Origin: Syntrophales bacterium
GTDB taxonomy: Bacteria; Desulfobacterota; Syntrophia; Syntrophales; UBA2210
Direction: 5' to 3'
NCBI GenBank assembly: GCA_023230565.1
Contig: JALNXD010000008.1
Span: 1 to 64,000 of the forward strand
Length of the DNA: 64,000 nucleotides
This document shows, in pieces, positions 25,535 to 33,894 of the stretch. Numbering within the stretch: the stretch's first letter is position 1; each line of letters starts with the position of its first letter. Under the pieces are notes generated by a model. It worked only from the letters and a program-made list of their open reading frames with translations, did no database searches and was not told where the DNA came from. A program made the translations under genes and the position numbers.

Positions 25535-26782
25535 ATGAACATTTCAGAATTAAAAAAGCAATCAATAGGAGAGTTGAATCATCTTGCGAAAGAATTAAAT
25601 GTTCCCGATGCAAGCGGAATGAGAAGACAGGACCTGATATTTTCAATACTCCAGTACCAGTCGGAAAAAAACGGCTTCATTACGGGGGAAGGAGTTCTGG
25701 AAACTCTTCCGGATGGATTCGGGTTCCTGAGATCAGTTGATTACAACTATCTGCCGGGCCCTGATGACATTTATATTTCTCCCTCACAGATTCGCAGATT
25801 CGGTCTAAAAACGGGAGATACGATTTCCGGTGAGATAAGGCCTCCCAAAGATGGGGAGAAGTACTTTGCACTTCTTAAAGTAAGTTCCGTTAATTTTGAA
25901 AGTCCCGATTTGGCAAAGGATAAAATTCTTTTTGACAATCTTACCCCCCTGTATCCTGACAAAAAATTAAGCCTGGAGTCGGATGCGGAAAATTTTTCTA
26001 CAAGGATAATGGATATCTTTACTCCTATAGGCAAGGGCCAGCGCGGACTCATTGTATCTCCTCCCAGAGCCGGTAAGACGGTGCTTTTAAAAGACATCGC
26101 CAATAGCATCACCTCAAATCATAAAGAAGTGACGCTGATGGTACTCCTCATTGACGAACGGCCTGAAGAAGTTACCGATATGGAAAGGAGCGTCAGTGGA
26201 GAGGTAATTTCGTCGACTTTTGATGAAACAGCGGTTCGCCACGTTCAGGTAGCCGAGATGGTTATAGAAAAAGCAAAACGACTGGTGGAGCACAGGAAGG
26301 ATGTGGTCATCCTTCTCGACAGTATAACGAGACTGGCGCGCGCTTATAATACGGTCGTTCCTCCAAGTGGAAAGGTACTTTCCGGTGGAGTCGATTCCAA
26401 TGCACTGCATAAGCCGAAAAGATTTTTCGGTGCAGCTCGGAATGTTGAACAGGGAGGAAGCCTTACTATCATTTCGACGGCCCTCATAGATACGGGAAGC
26501 CGCATGGACGAAGTTATTTTCGAAGAATTCAAAGGCACGGGCAATATGGAACTCCATTTGGATCGCAGAATAGCAGACCGGCGGGTTTTCCCTGCGTTCG
26601 ATCTTATACGGTCGGGAACGCGCAAAGAAGAAATGCTTATTCCCAAAGAGCATCTGAATCGAGTATGGATTCTCAGGAGACTGCTCCAGGAAATGAATCC
26701 GGTTGATGCTATGGAATTCATAATCGACAAAATAAAGAGAACCGAAACGAATATGGAATTTTTTGATTCTATGAACCAGTAA
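25535..26782 (+). CDS. rho: Transcription termination factor Rho
   Basis: A 415-residue hexameric RNA helicase that ends transcription at rut sites. It has the N-terminal Rho_N helices (about 1-45), the cold-shock RNA-binding domain (about 50-120; DGFGFLRSVDYNYLPGPDDIYVS-type region) and the RecA-like ATPase with Walker A PPRAGKT (about 178) and Q/R loops. Conserved segments include LLIDERPEEVTDM and LDSITRLARAYN. Length is typical. It is followed by rpmE, a frequent neighbour. Confidence 0.97.
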   Translation: MNISELKKQSIGELNHLAKELNVPDASGMRRQDLIFSILQYQSEKNGFITGEGVLETLPDGFGFLRSVDYNYLPGPDDIYISPSQIRRFGLKTGDTISGEIRPPKDGEKYFALLKVSSVNFESPDLAKDKILFDNLTPLYPDKKLSLESDAENFSTRIMDIFTPIGKGQRGLIVSPPRAGKTVLLKDIANSITSNHKEVTLMVLLIDERPEEVTDMERSVSGEVISSTFDETAVRHVQVAEMVIEKAKRLVEHRKDVVILLDSITRLARAYNTVVPPSGKVLSGGVDSNALHKPKRFFGAARNVEQGGSLTIISTALIDTGSRMDEVIFEEFKGTGNMELHLDRRIADRRVFPAFDLIRSGTRKEEMLIPKEHLNRVWILRRLLQEMNPVDAMEFIIDKIKRTETNMEFFDSMNQ

Positions 26783-26863
26783 GCTGTTTGGAAGAATACA
26801 CTTGATTTTTAAAAATTAAACATTATAATTCCACGATTTCGAAAAAGAATAGAGGAAGATATC

Positions 26864-27085
26864 ATGAAAAAAGGAATTCATCCGCAATATAAAAAGGCTG
26901 TAGTTACATGTGTCTGCGGCAATACCTTCGAGACGAGATCGACAAGGCCGGAAATAAAAGTTGAAATCTGCTCTAAATGTCATCCCTTTATGACGGGTAA
27001 ACAAAAAGTGATGAGTGTGGCAGGAAGGGTGGAGAAATTCAAACAGAAATACGCCGGCAGAAATCAGCAGGAAAAGGAAAAGTAA
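26864..27085 (+). CDS. rpmE: 50S ribosomal protein L31, zinc-binding form
   Basis: A 73-residue ribosomal protein bridging the two subunits. The four zinc-binding cysteines are present (CVCG near residue 16 and CSKCH near 36), so this is the Zn-containing C+ paralogue. The start KKGIHPQYKK is typical. GAGGAAG precedes the ATG. Confidence 0.96.
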   Translation: MKKGIHPQYKKAVVTCVCGNTFETRSTRPEIKVEICSKCHPFMTGKQKVMSVAGRVEKFKQKYAGRNQQEKEK

Positions 27086-27222
27086 TCGCTCAGGCCGACA
27101 CAATTGACGCAACTTCCTTCCAAAGGCCTGCGAGAAATTTAGTTTGACCGCAAGTCTCTTTTTTGACAGGTGCATCCTGCCGATAATCCCTGAATTTTTC
27201 TAAAGGATAGTGAAAATCTTCA

Positions 27223-28293
27223 ATGCTTGAAAAGCTGAAAGAAATAGAAAAGCGCTATACGGAACTGGAAGCCCTGCTGAGCGATTCTTCAGCCGTAGGC
27301 AATATACATCAGTATCAGCGTTATGCAAAAGAACATGCTGATCTTTCAAATGTGATCGAGACCTTCAGAGATCATGAGAAAACAAAACTGCAGGTTGAAG
27401 AAAACCGATTGCTTCTGAACGAAGAAGACCAGGAATTAAAAGCTCTGGCAGCGGAAGAGTTGAAGCATCTGGAAGAAAAACTTGAAATGCTGGAGCATCG
27501 TTTAAAACTTCTCTTATTGCCGAAAGATCCCAATGATGAAAGAAATGTGTTTCTGGAAATTCGAGCGGGCACCGGAGGAGAAGAGGCGGCTCTTTTTGCG
27601 GCCGATCTTTTCCGGATGTATTCAATGTATGCTGAAAGATGCGGCTGGAAAGCGGAAGTGATAAGTACCAGCTGGGCAGGCGGTATGGGAGGATTCAAGG
27701 AAGTAATCGTCATGATTGAAGGAGCCGGAGCATACAGCAGGTTGAAATATGAAAGCGGCGTGCATCGGGTTCAGAGAGTGCCGGTTACGGAAGCTCAGGG
27801 ACGGATACATACCTCGGCGGTAACTGTTGCTGTTCTTCCGGAAGCTGAAGATGTCGAAATTAGCATAGATCCTAATGAGTTAAGAATTGATGTGTATCGT
27901 TCCACAGGTCACGGCGGTCAGAGCGTTAATACTACTGATTCGGCTGTCAGAATTACGCATATTCCTACAGGGATGGTTGTGACCTGTCAGGATGAAAAAT
28001 CGCAACACAAAAATAAAGCCAAAGCTCTTAAGGTTTTAAAAGCGCGGCTCCTTGACAGGATGGAAGCCGAACAGGCGGCTGAAATTTCAGAAACAAGAAA
28101 AAAGCAAGTAGGGAGCGGAGATAGAAGCCAGAGAATCAGAACGTATAATTTTCCTCAAGGGAGGGTGACGGATCATCGTGTGGGTCTTACCCTTTACAGC
28201 CTGGATGACATTCTTGACGGAAATCTGGAGCCGATTATCGAATCCCTGATGACTCACTACCAGACGGAAGCATTGAAAGCTCTGTCAGCGTAA
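27223..28293 (+). CDS. prfA: Peptide chain release factor 1
   Basis: A 356-residue factor that reads UAA and UAG and triggers peptide release. It has the N-terminal helical domain, codon-recognition region and the catalytic GGQ loop (GHGGQSVNTTDSAV, about 232). The following TCQDEKSQHKNK is the usual RF1/RF2 signature end. The downstream gene prmC encodes the methylase for the GGQ glutamine, a classic pairing. Confidence 0.97.
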   Translation: MLEKLKEIEKRYTELEALLSDSSAVGNIHQYQRYAKEHADLSNVIETFRDHEKTKLQVEENRLLLNEEDQELKALAAEELKHLEEKLEMLEHRLKLLLLPKDPNDERNVFLEIRAGTGGEEAALFAADLFRMYSMYAERCGWKAEVISTSWAGGMGGFKEVIVMIEGAGAYSRLKYESGVHRVQRVPVTEAQGRIHTSAVTVAVLPEAEDVEISIDPNELRIDVYRSTGHGGQSVNTTDSAVRITHIPTGMVVTCQDEKSQHKNKAKALKVLKARLLDRMEAEQAAEISETRKKQVGSGDRSQRIRTYNFPQGRVTDHRVGLTLYSLDDILDGNLEPIIESLMTHYQTEALKALSA

Positions 28294-28299
28294 CATGGT

Positions 28300-28324
28300 A
28301 CCCCTGCGGTAAAAGAGGGGTTTT
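28300..28324 (+). terminator. Small hairpin after prfA
   Basis: ACCCCT (28300-28305) and AGGGGT (28316-28321) pair across ten bases and are followed by only three Ts. It could be a weak attenuator between prfA and prmC rather than a full terminator. Confidence 0.35.
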
Positions 28325-28391
28325 GAGGCGAATGTATGCCCAGCAGCTATTGTGCAGATGGCCGAAAGGCCCTTCAAAGGTATTCAAATCT

Positions 28392-29258
28392 GTGAATGTG
28401 GCGACCTTGCTCGGTATAGCTGACCGGTATCTTAAAATGGCGGGTGCAACTTCACCGAGACTTGATGCAGAAGTGCTGCTCGCGAAATGTCTCGATCTTG
28501 AGATAATTCAATTATACACATATCCTGATCGCATGCTTGACGGCGATGAAGAGGCATGTTTCTCGAAATATCTGGAACGGAGAATCAAGGGCGAGCCGGT
28601 TGCGTATATCACAGGTGAAAAAGAATTCTGGTCGATATCTCTCAAAGTGACGAGAGACGTTCTTATACCAAGGCCTGATACGGAAACAGTTGTGGAAGAA
28701 GTAATACACATTGCCAGGTACGATTCTCTTAAAAAAGGGAATATTCTTGAAATCGGTACAGGCAGTGGAGCGATAAGCCTTGCCCTTGCCACTGAACTGC
28801 CAGAGGCCGGTATTTATGCTGCCGATATTTCGGAGCGTGCGCTAAAAGTAGCGAAAGAAAACGCTTTCTCAAACAATTTAGGTCATAAGATTACCTTTTT
28901 TTGTTCAAACTTATTTTCGCCGCTTGAGTCAAAATTTGATATAGTCGTATCGAATCCACCCTATATCGCAGAAGAAGAATTCTTATCGCTTCCGCGCGAA
29001 GTACGGCAAAACGAACCGAGAGCTGCGTTGATTGCAGGTCCGCAGGGAACAGAATTTCATGAGATGCTCATAAAGGGTGCGCTTTCCGTTCTTCATCCTG
29101 GAGGATGGCTTGTCATGGAAATTGGCGATAATCAGAAGAAAGCCGTTGGAAATTTATTTGAAGAATCCGGAGGATATGAATCAATACGATTCCGCCTTGA
29201 TTATTCCGGCAGACAAAGAGTAGCGGCAGGAAGAAAAAGGAGGCCCAGAGGTGGATAA
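28392..29258 (+). CDS. prmC: Release factor glutamine methyltransferase
   Basis: Methylates the GGQ glutamine of release factors using S-adenosylmethionine. The SAM-binding motif is ILEIGTGSGAISLALA and the catalytic motif is SNPPYIAEEE (about residue 195). Family-like sequence begins at VNVATLLGIADRYLK, so GTG 28392 (288 residues) is preferred. The frame is open from TTG 28323 and ATG 28332, giving a longer N-terminus without similarity. It overlaps murA by eight bases. Confidence 0.92.
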   Translation: MNVATLLGIADRYLKMAGATSPRLDAEVLLAKCLDLEIIQLYTYPDRMLDGDEEACFSKYLERRIKGEPVAYITGEKEFWSISLKVTRDVLIPRPDTETVVEEVIHIARYDSLKKGNILEIGTGSGAISLALATELPEAGIYAADISERALKVAKENAFSNNLGHKITFFCSNLFSPLESKFDIVVSNPPYIAEEEFLSLPREVRQNEPRAALIAGPQGTEFHEMLIKGALSVLHPGGWLVMEIGDNQKKAVGNLFEESGGYESIRFRLDYSGRQRVAAGRKRRPRGG

Positions 29259-30501
29259 GATAGTAATAGAAGGCGGTAACAGACTGAACGGCGAAATAGA
29301 AATAAGCGGTTCGAAAAATGCTGCCCTCCCTATACTTGCAGCTTCATTGCTTGCAGATGGATGTTGTACTTTTCATAACATTCCCAATCTTGTGGATGTG
29401 TACACAATAAAAAAACTTCTGATCAGTCTTGGAGCCGAGATAGATGAAGGGGATCCTTTGCGCATAAATGCAGGAAATATCAAAAGCTGTCTGGCTTCGT
29501 ACGATTTGGTAAAAACCATGCGAGCTTCAATTCTGGTGCTCGGACCTCTTGTTGCAAAAATGGGCAGAGCCAGGGTATCGCTTCCTGGTGGATGTGCAAT
29601 TGGGGCACGACCTGTAAATTTGCATCTCAAGGCGCTGCGAGCCCTGGGAGCGCAAATAGAGATAAAAGACGGTTATGTAGAGGCTGTGTCGAAAAGGCTT
29701 CGCGGAACAACCATTTTTTTTGATATATCAACAGTAACAGGAACTGAAAACATAATGATGGCGGCAGTACTTGCCGAGGGGACAACGGTTCTGGAAAACG
29801 CTGCAAGAGAACCTGAGGTAATCAATCTTGCAGAAGTATTGAATGGAATGGGGGCCAAAATTCGAGGTGCCGGTTCGGATGTTATTACAATAGAAGGTGT
29901 ATCTTCTCTCATGCCCGCGGAAGCGGCTGTCATACCCGACCGGGTAGAGGCAGGAACCTTTATGATAGCGGCGGCATTAACCGGGGGAAACGTGAAACTT
30001 CTGAATTGCCGGTCTTCACATATCGAATCTCTTGTCACCAAATTGCGTGAGGCTGGAGTATCGGTTGAACAGGTTGGTGGTGGAATAGAAGTCTCGGGAT
30101 CGGGACAGGTGATGAGCGTAGATATCACGACACTCCCCTATCCGGGTTTTCCGACAGATCTGCAGGCCCAGATGATGGTTCTTATGACCGGGGCAAAAGG
30201 GATCAGCGTTATCAGAGAAACTGTATTCGAGAATAGATTTATGCATGTCAATGAGCTGATGAGAATGGGTGCAGACATTTTGATAGATGGAAATCGGGCG
30301 ATAGTAAAAGGTGTAGAGAGGCTTAAGGGAGCGCAAGTAATGGCAACTGATCTGCGAGCCTCCGCATCCCTCGTTTTGGCTGGACTAGTCGCAAAAGGAA
30401 CTACCGAGCTTTCAAGAGTGTACCATCTTGACCGCGGGTATGAAAAAATAGAAGGAAAATTGTCTCGATTGGGAGCGAATATAAAAAGGGTGCGTGAATG
30501 A
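29251..30501 (+). CDS. murA: UDP-N-acetylglucosamine 1-carboxyvinyltransferase
   Basis: Catalyses the first committed step of peptidoglycan synthesis, adding enolpyruvate to UDP-GlcNAc. It has the start IEGGNRLNGEIEISGSKNAALPIL, and the active-site cysteine that fosfomycin would target in PGGCAIGARPVN (about residue 115). Length 416 is normal. It starts with GTG at 29251 within the end of prmC, behind AGGAGG, and overlaps hisD at its end. The three genes are translationally coupled. Confidence 0.97.
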   Translation: MDKIVIEGGNRLNGEIEISGSKNAALPILAASLLADGCCTFHNIPNLVDVYTIKKLLISLGAEIDEGDPLRINAGNIKSCLASYDLVKTMRASILVLGPLVAKMGRARVSLPGGCAIGARPVNLHLKALRALGAQIEIKDGYVEAVSKRLRGTTIFFDISTVTGTENIMMAAVLAEGTTVLENAAREPEVINLAEVLNGMGAKIRGAGSDVITIEGVSSLMPAEAAVIPDRVEAGTFMIAAALTGGNVKLLNCRSSHIESLVTKLREAGVSVEQVGGGIEVSGSGQVMSVDITTLPYPGFPTDLQAQMMVLMTGAKGISVIRETVFENRFMHVNELMRMGADILIDGNRAIVKGVERLKGAQVMATDLRASASLVLAGLVAKGTTELSRVYHLDRGYEKIEGKLSRLGANIKRVRE

Positions 30502-31819
30502 AATGAAAGTACTATATGCTGACTCACCGGATTTCCAGGCGGAAATGCGCCGGATAAAAGGAAGAGGCGAAACATTCGATGAATCGGTTATGAATGTAGT
30601 TGACGGTATTATCAAGGATGTGATTGCCAGGGGAGACAACGCTCTATTTGAATATGCGCTTCGCTTTGATGGATCCGTTCTTGATGAACACACGGTGATT
30701 CTGACCGATCAGGAAAAGAAGGAGGCTTTTCGCTGCGTCGAGGCCGCTGATCTCGAGGTAATAAAATGCGCTTCGAATCGGATTGAAAAATTTCATTGTA
30801 ATCAAAAAGTAGATTCATGGTTTACAGTAGATGAGGAAGGAACAGAACTCGGACAAATGGTTCGTCCGCTCGATAGTGTATGCGTATATGCGCCCGGTGG
30901 AAAAGCCCCGTATCCGTCAACGGTATTAATGGCGGCAATCCCCGCTCGGGTAGCCGGTGTAAAGCATATCTTTCTGGCTACGCCTGCAAAAGGTGGCAGA
31001 GTAGACCCTTTGATAATTGTCGCAGCGGAAATATCCGGAATCGAAAAAATTTTTAAAATTGGAGGCGCTCAAGCCATCGCTGCCTTTGCGTATGGAACGC
31101 ACAGTATACCAAAAGTCGATAAAATTGTAGGCCCGGGCAATATTTATGTAGCAGCAGCCAAAAGAATGGTATACGGTACCGTCGGTATTGACATGATCGC
31201 CGGTCCCAGCGAAGTAGTAGTGATTGCAGATTCGTCAGCCCCCCCTTCATATGTGGCCGCCGATCTCTTATCGCAGGCTGAACATGACGAGTTAGCCAGC
31301 GCTGTTTTATTCACGGCCGAAAAAAAACTGGCTGAAGCAGTTTCAGACGAAATAAAACAACAGCTTTCTCATCTTTCAAGACGGAGCATAGCTGAGCATT
31401 CCCTGAATTTGTACGGAGGGATCGTTGTAACCCGCGACATAGAAGAGGCGGTAATGCTGGCAAATGAATTTGCACCGGAACATCTCGAATTGATGGTGGA
31501 AAATCCCCGGGAATTGCTCGGCAAAATAAAAAATGCAGGGGCAATTTTTATCGGTTCCTTTACGCCTGAAGCTATTGGTGATTATATTGCAGGACCCAAC
31601 CATATTCTTCCCACTGCCCAAACCGCCCGTTTTTCTTCTCCTCTCGGTGTATATGATTTTATAAAAAGAACGAGCATTCTTTATTTTTCCTCTACATCGA
31701 TAGTTCGATATGGAGAAAGAGCACTTCAGTTTGCTTCACTGGAAGGATTGGACGCCCACGGGCGCTCTATAGAGGTACGCCTGGATAAAGAGGGTAATGC
31801 CAAAACACAGAATTCCTGA
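30494..31819 (+). CDS. hisD: Histidinol dehydrogenase
   Basis: Catalyses the last two steps of histidine synthesis, oxidising histidinol to histidine with two NAD+. Recognisable segments are CVYAPGGKAPYPSTVLM, GPGNIYVAAAKR, DMIAGPSEVV, ADLLSQAEHD and the C-terminal AGPNHILPT; these carry the catalytic Glu/His and zinc ligands. Length 441 is slightly above the typical 430. The start is GTG 30494 overlapping the murA stop, or ATG 30503. Other his genes are not in the window. Confidence 0.96.
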   Translation: MNEMKVLYADSPDFQAEMRRIKGRGETFDESVMNVVDGIIKDVIARGDNALFEYALRFDGSVLDEHTVILTDQEKKEAFRCVEAADLEVIKCASNRIEKFHCNQKVDSWFTVDEEGTELGQMVRPLDSVCVYAPGGKAPYPSTVLMAAIPARVAGVKHIFLATPAKGGRVDPLIIVAAEISGIEKIFKIGGAQAIAAFAYGTHSIPKVDKIVGPGNIYVAAAKRMVYGTVGIDMIAGPSEVVVIADSSAPPSYVAADLLSQAEHDELASAVLFTAEKKLAEAVSDEIKQQLSHLSRRSIAEHSLNLYGGIVVTRDIEEAVMLANEFAPEHLELMVENPRELLGKIKNAGAIFIGSFTPEAIGDYIAGPNHILPTAQTARFSSPLGVYDFIKRTSILYFSSTSIVRYGERALQFASLEGLDAHGRSIEVRLDKEGNAKTQNS

Positions 31820-31855
31820 AATATATTCGCCCTCCTTTCCGCAGAGAAAAAAGGC

Positions 31856-31885
31856 TTGACAAAACGCTTCGGTTGTTCATAAATA
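31856..31885 (+). promoter_or_regulatory. Promoter for tRNA-Gly
   Basis: TTGACA (31856-31861), an 18-base spacer and TAAATA (31880-31885) lie 30 bases upstream of the tRNA. This could also feed the rimP-nusA operon downstream. Confidence 0.5.
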
Positions 31886-31914
31886 GCCTTCGCTATTATA
31901 ACAATTAAGGAAAA

Positions 31915-31989
31915 GCGGGCGTAATTCAGCGGTAGAATGTCAGCTTCCCAAGCTGGACGTCGTGGGTTCGATCCCCATCGCCCGCTCCA
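31915..31989 (+). tRNA. tRNA-Gly (anticodon CCC)
   Basis: All arms fold. The acceptor GCGGGCG pairs with CGCCCGC, the D stem is ATTC/GAAT, and the anticodon stem TCAGC/GCTGG has loop TTCCCAA, giving anticodon CCC (codon GGG). The T arm GTGGG-TTCGATC-CCCAT is canonical. The discriminator is T and the CCA end is encoded. Length is 75 including CCA. Confidence 0.97.
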
Positions 31990-32050
31990 TTTTTTCGTTG
32001 CAATAGCAATATTTTTATGATAGGAATTTCGCCAAGAAATTCACTTGATT

Positions 32051-32075
32051 AAAAGTGGGCACCGCCCACTTTTTT
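32051..32075 (+). terminator. Rho-independent terminator between tRNA-Gly and rimP
   Basis: AAAAGTGGGC-ACC-GCCCACTTTT is a perfect ten-base-pair stem with a T-run. It ends about 28 bases before the rimP start. No clear promoter lies between it and rimP, so it may act as an attenuator or rimP may depend on readthrough. Confidence 0.85.
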
Positions 32076-32102
32076 CGTTTGGCGCTATAGTGAGTGGTGG
32101 TT

Positions 32103-32582
32103 ATGTATAAAGAAAAAATACGAGAAATGATAGAGCCTGTTATTGAAGGAGAAGGATTTGAATTAGTGGATCTCGAATGCCAGCGGGGCAAGGTCCGCTG
32201 GCTGGTAAGAATATACATAGATTGCGAGCGGGGTGTTACCATTGATGATTGTGCTTCTGTAAGCGGCGAAATCGGGGAAGTGCTTTCAGTGTACGATGTC
32301 CCTCCCGGACCATACGATCTCGAAGTTTCTTCGCCTGGGCTGGATCGTCCACTTGCTCGCGATAAGGATTTTCTGAAGTATCGAGGAGAAACGGTAAAAA
32401 TCAGGACAAAAGAAGCCCTGGAGGGAAGGAAAAATTTTCGCGGCCGACTCGTTGATTATGTTGATGCAGAAGGCGAGAAAACGATCATCATGGAAGTTGA
32501 TGGGAAGATATATCGCATACCTCGAATGTTTGTCGCTAAAGCAAACCTTCAGTATGATTTAGAGGGCGGAGGAAAGCATTGA
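32103..32582 (+). CDS. rimP: Ribosome maturation factor RimP
   Basis: A 159-residue factor for 30S subunit assembly. It has the typical EPVIEGEGFELVDLEC N-terminal domain, the VSSPGLDRPL motif joining the two domains, and a C-terminal SH3-like domain. ATG 32103 is likely; an in-frame GTG at 32094 is possible. It is the first gene of the rimP-nusA-infB operon and its stop overlaps the nusA start. Confidence 0.95.
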   Translation: MYKEKIREMIEPVIEGEGFELVDLECQRGKVRWLVRIYIDCERGVTIDDCASVSGEIGEVLSVYDVPPGPYDLEVSSPGLDRPLARDKDFLKYRGETVKIRTKEALEGRKNFRGRLVDYVDAEGEKTIIMEVDGKIYRIPRMFVAKANLQYDLEGGGKH

Positions 32583-33841
32583 TGTTGTCAGACCTTAAGC
32601 GTCTTATCGAATTGATGGGAAAAGAAAAGGGAATCGATAAAGAGGTTATAATCGATGCGCTTGAAACAGCAGTATTGACTGCCGCAAAGAAGAAAATGGG
32701 GCAAGACCTTGAACTCGAGGCCGTCTACAATGAGGAAGCGGGAGAAGTTGAGGTTTTTCAATTCAAAACAGTGGTAAATACGGTAGTAAATCCTGATACC
32801 CAGATATCGCTTGAAGATGCAAGAGAAGCTCTGGACGAAGATGCCGAGCTTGGAGACAGTCTCGGCATGAAAATAGAAACGAATACGTTCGGGAGAATAG
32901 GAGTTCAAACGGCAAAGCAAATCATTATTCAAAAAGTAAAAGACGCAGAACGGGATAATATTTACGAGGAGTATAAAGATCGGAAAGGAACCCTTGTAAA
33001 CGGCTCGGTTCAAAGATTTGAAGGAGGAAATATAATAGTAAATCTGGGGCGGGCTGAAGCAATAATTCCGACATCCGAACAAATACATAAAGAGACATTC
33101 AGAAGAGGGGAAAGAATAAGGGCGTATATTTTTGATGTCAAAAAAATATCCAAAGGACCTCAAATTATACTTTCCAGGACCCATCCCGGATTTCTAAAAA
33201 GCCTTTTTGAACTCGAAGTCCCGGAAATATCGGAGGGGCTGATCGACATTGTAAGTGTGGCGCGAGAACCTGGAAACCGTTCAAAAATCGCAGTTAAAAC
33301 AAAAGATCGGGATATAGATCCGGTAGGTGCATGTGTCGGCATGCGAGGATCGAGAGTACAGGGGGTAGTTCAGGAATTGCGGGGTGAAAAGATCGATATT
33401 GTGCCTTATTCCGAAGATCCCATCACATATGTATGCAGTGCTCTTTCACCTGCGAAAGTTGATCGTGTTGTTGTTGACGAGGAAAGCCGGTCAATCGAAG
33501 TAATTGTTCCTGATGACCAGCTTTCATTGGCGATAGGTAAAAGCGGACAAAATGTACGGCTTGCAGCCAGACTTACTGGATGGAAAATAGATGTGAAGAG
33601 CGATTCAACAGTTGTGGCTCAAAAAGAGGAAGGAGTGAAAGCATTGACCATCCTTACCGGATTGGATTCACAATCTGCTGAGATGCTCTTTAACGAAGGG
33701 TTTAAAAATATTTCAATGATTGCTTCGGCTGATCCTGATCAGCTGGGTGCCTCCGGTGGAATATCCAGAGAAAAAGCAGAAACATGGATCGCAGAGGCCG
33801 CGAAGCTGCTGAAGGGCAAAGCTAAGGAGCCAGGAGTGTGA
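32582..33841 (+). CDS. nusA: Transcription elongation/termination factor NusA
   Basis: A 419-residue RNA polymerase-binding factor. The N-terminal domain (about 1-125) is followed by S1 (about 135-200; GTLVNGSVQRFEGGNIIVNLG) and two KH domains (DPVGACVGMRGSRVQGV, LAIGKSGQNVRLAARLTGW). A short helix-hairpin-helix C-terminal part follows (LTGLDSQSAEMLFNEGF). TGATG overlap with rimP and GGAGG upstream support ATG 32582. Confidence 0.96.
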   Translation: MLSDLKRLIELMGKEKGIDKEVIIDALETAVLTAAKKKMGQDLELEAVYNEEAGEVEVFQFKTVVNTVVNPDTQISLEDAREALDEDAELGDSLGMKIETNTFGRIGVQTAKQIIIQKVKDAERDNIYEEYKDRKGTLVNGSVQRFEGGNIIVNLGRAEAIIPTSEQIHKETFRRGERIRAYIFDVKKISKGPQIILSRTHPGFLKSLFELEVPEISEGLIDIVSVAREPGNRSKIAVKTKDRDIDPVGACVGMRGSRVQGVVQELRGEKIDIVPYSEDPITYVCSALSPAKVDRVVVDEESRSIEVIVPDDQLSLAIGKSGQNVRLAARLTGWKIDVKSDSTVVAQKEEGVKALTILTGLDSQSAEMLFNEGFKNISMIASADPDQLGASGGISREKAETWIAEAAKLLKGKAKEPGV

Positions 33842-33894
33842 ATCATTCAGGATCTCACATCTTCCTGTCGATAGAACAAGCAGGAGTTTCCAGA

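Noticed and set aside
32588..33184. 198-codon minus-strand frame inside nusA
   Set aside because: Antisense shadow of a conserved gene.
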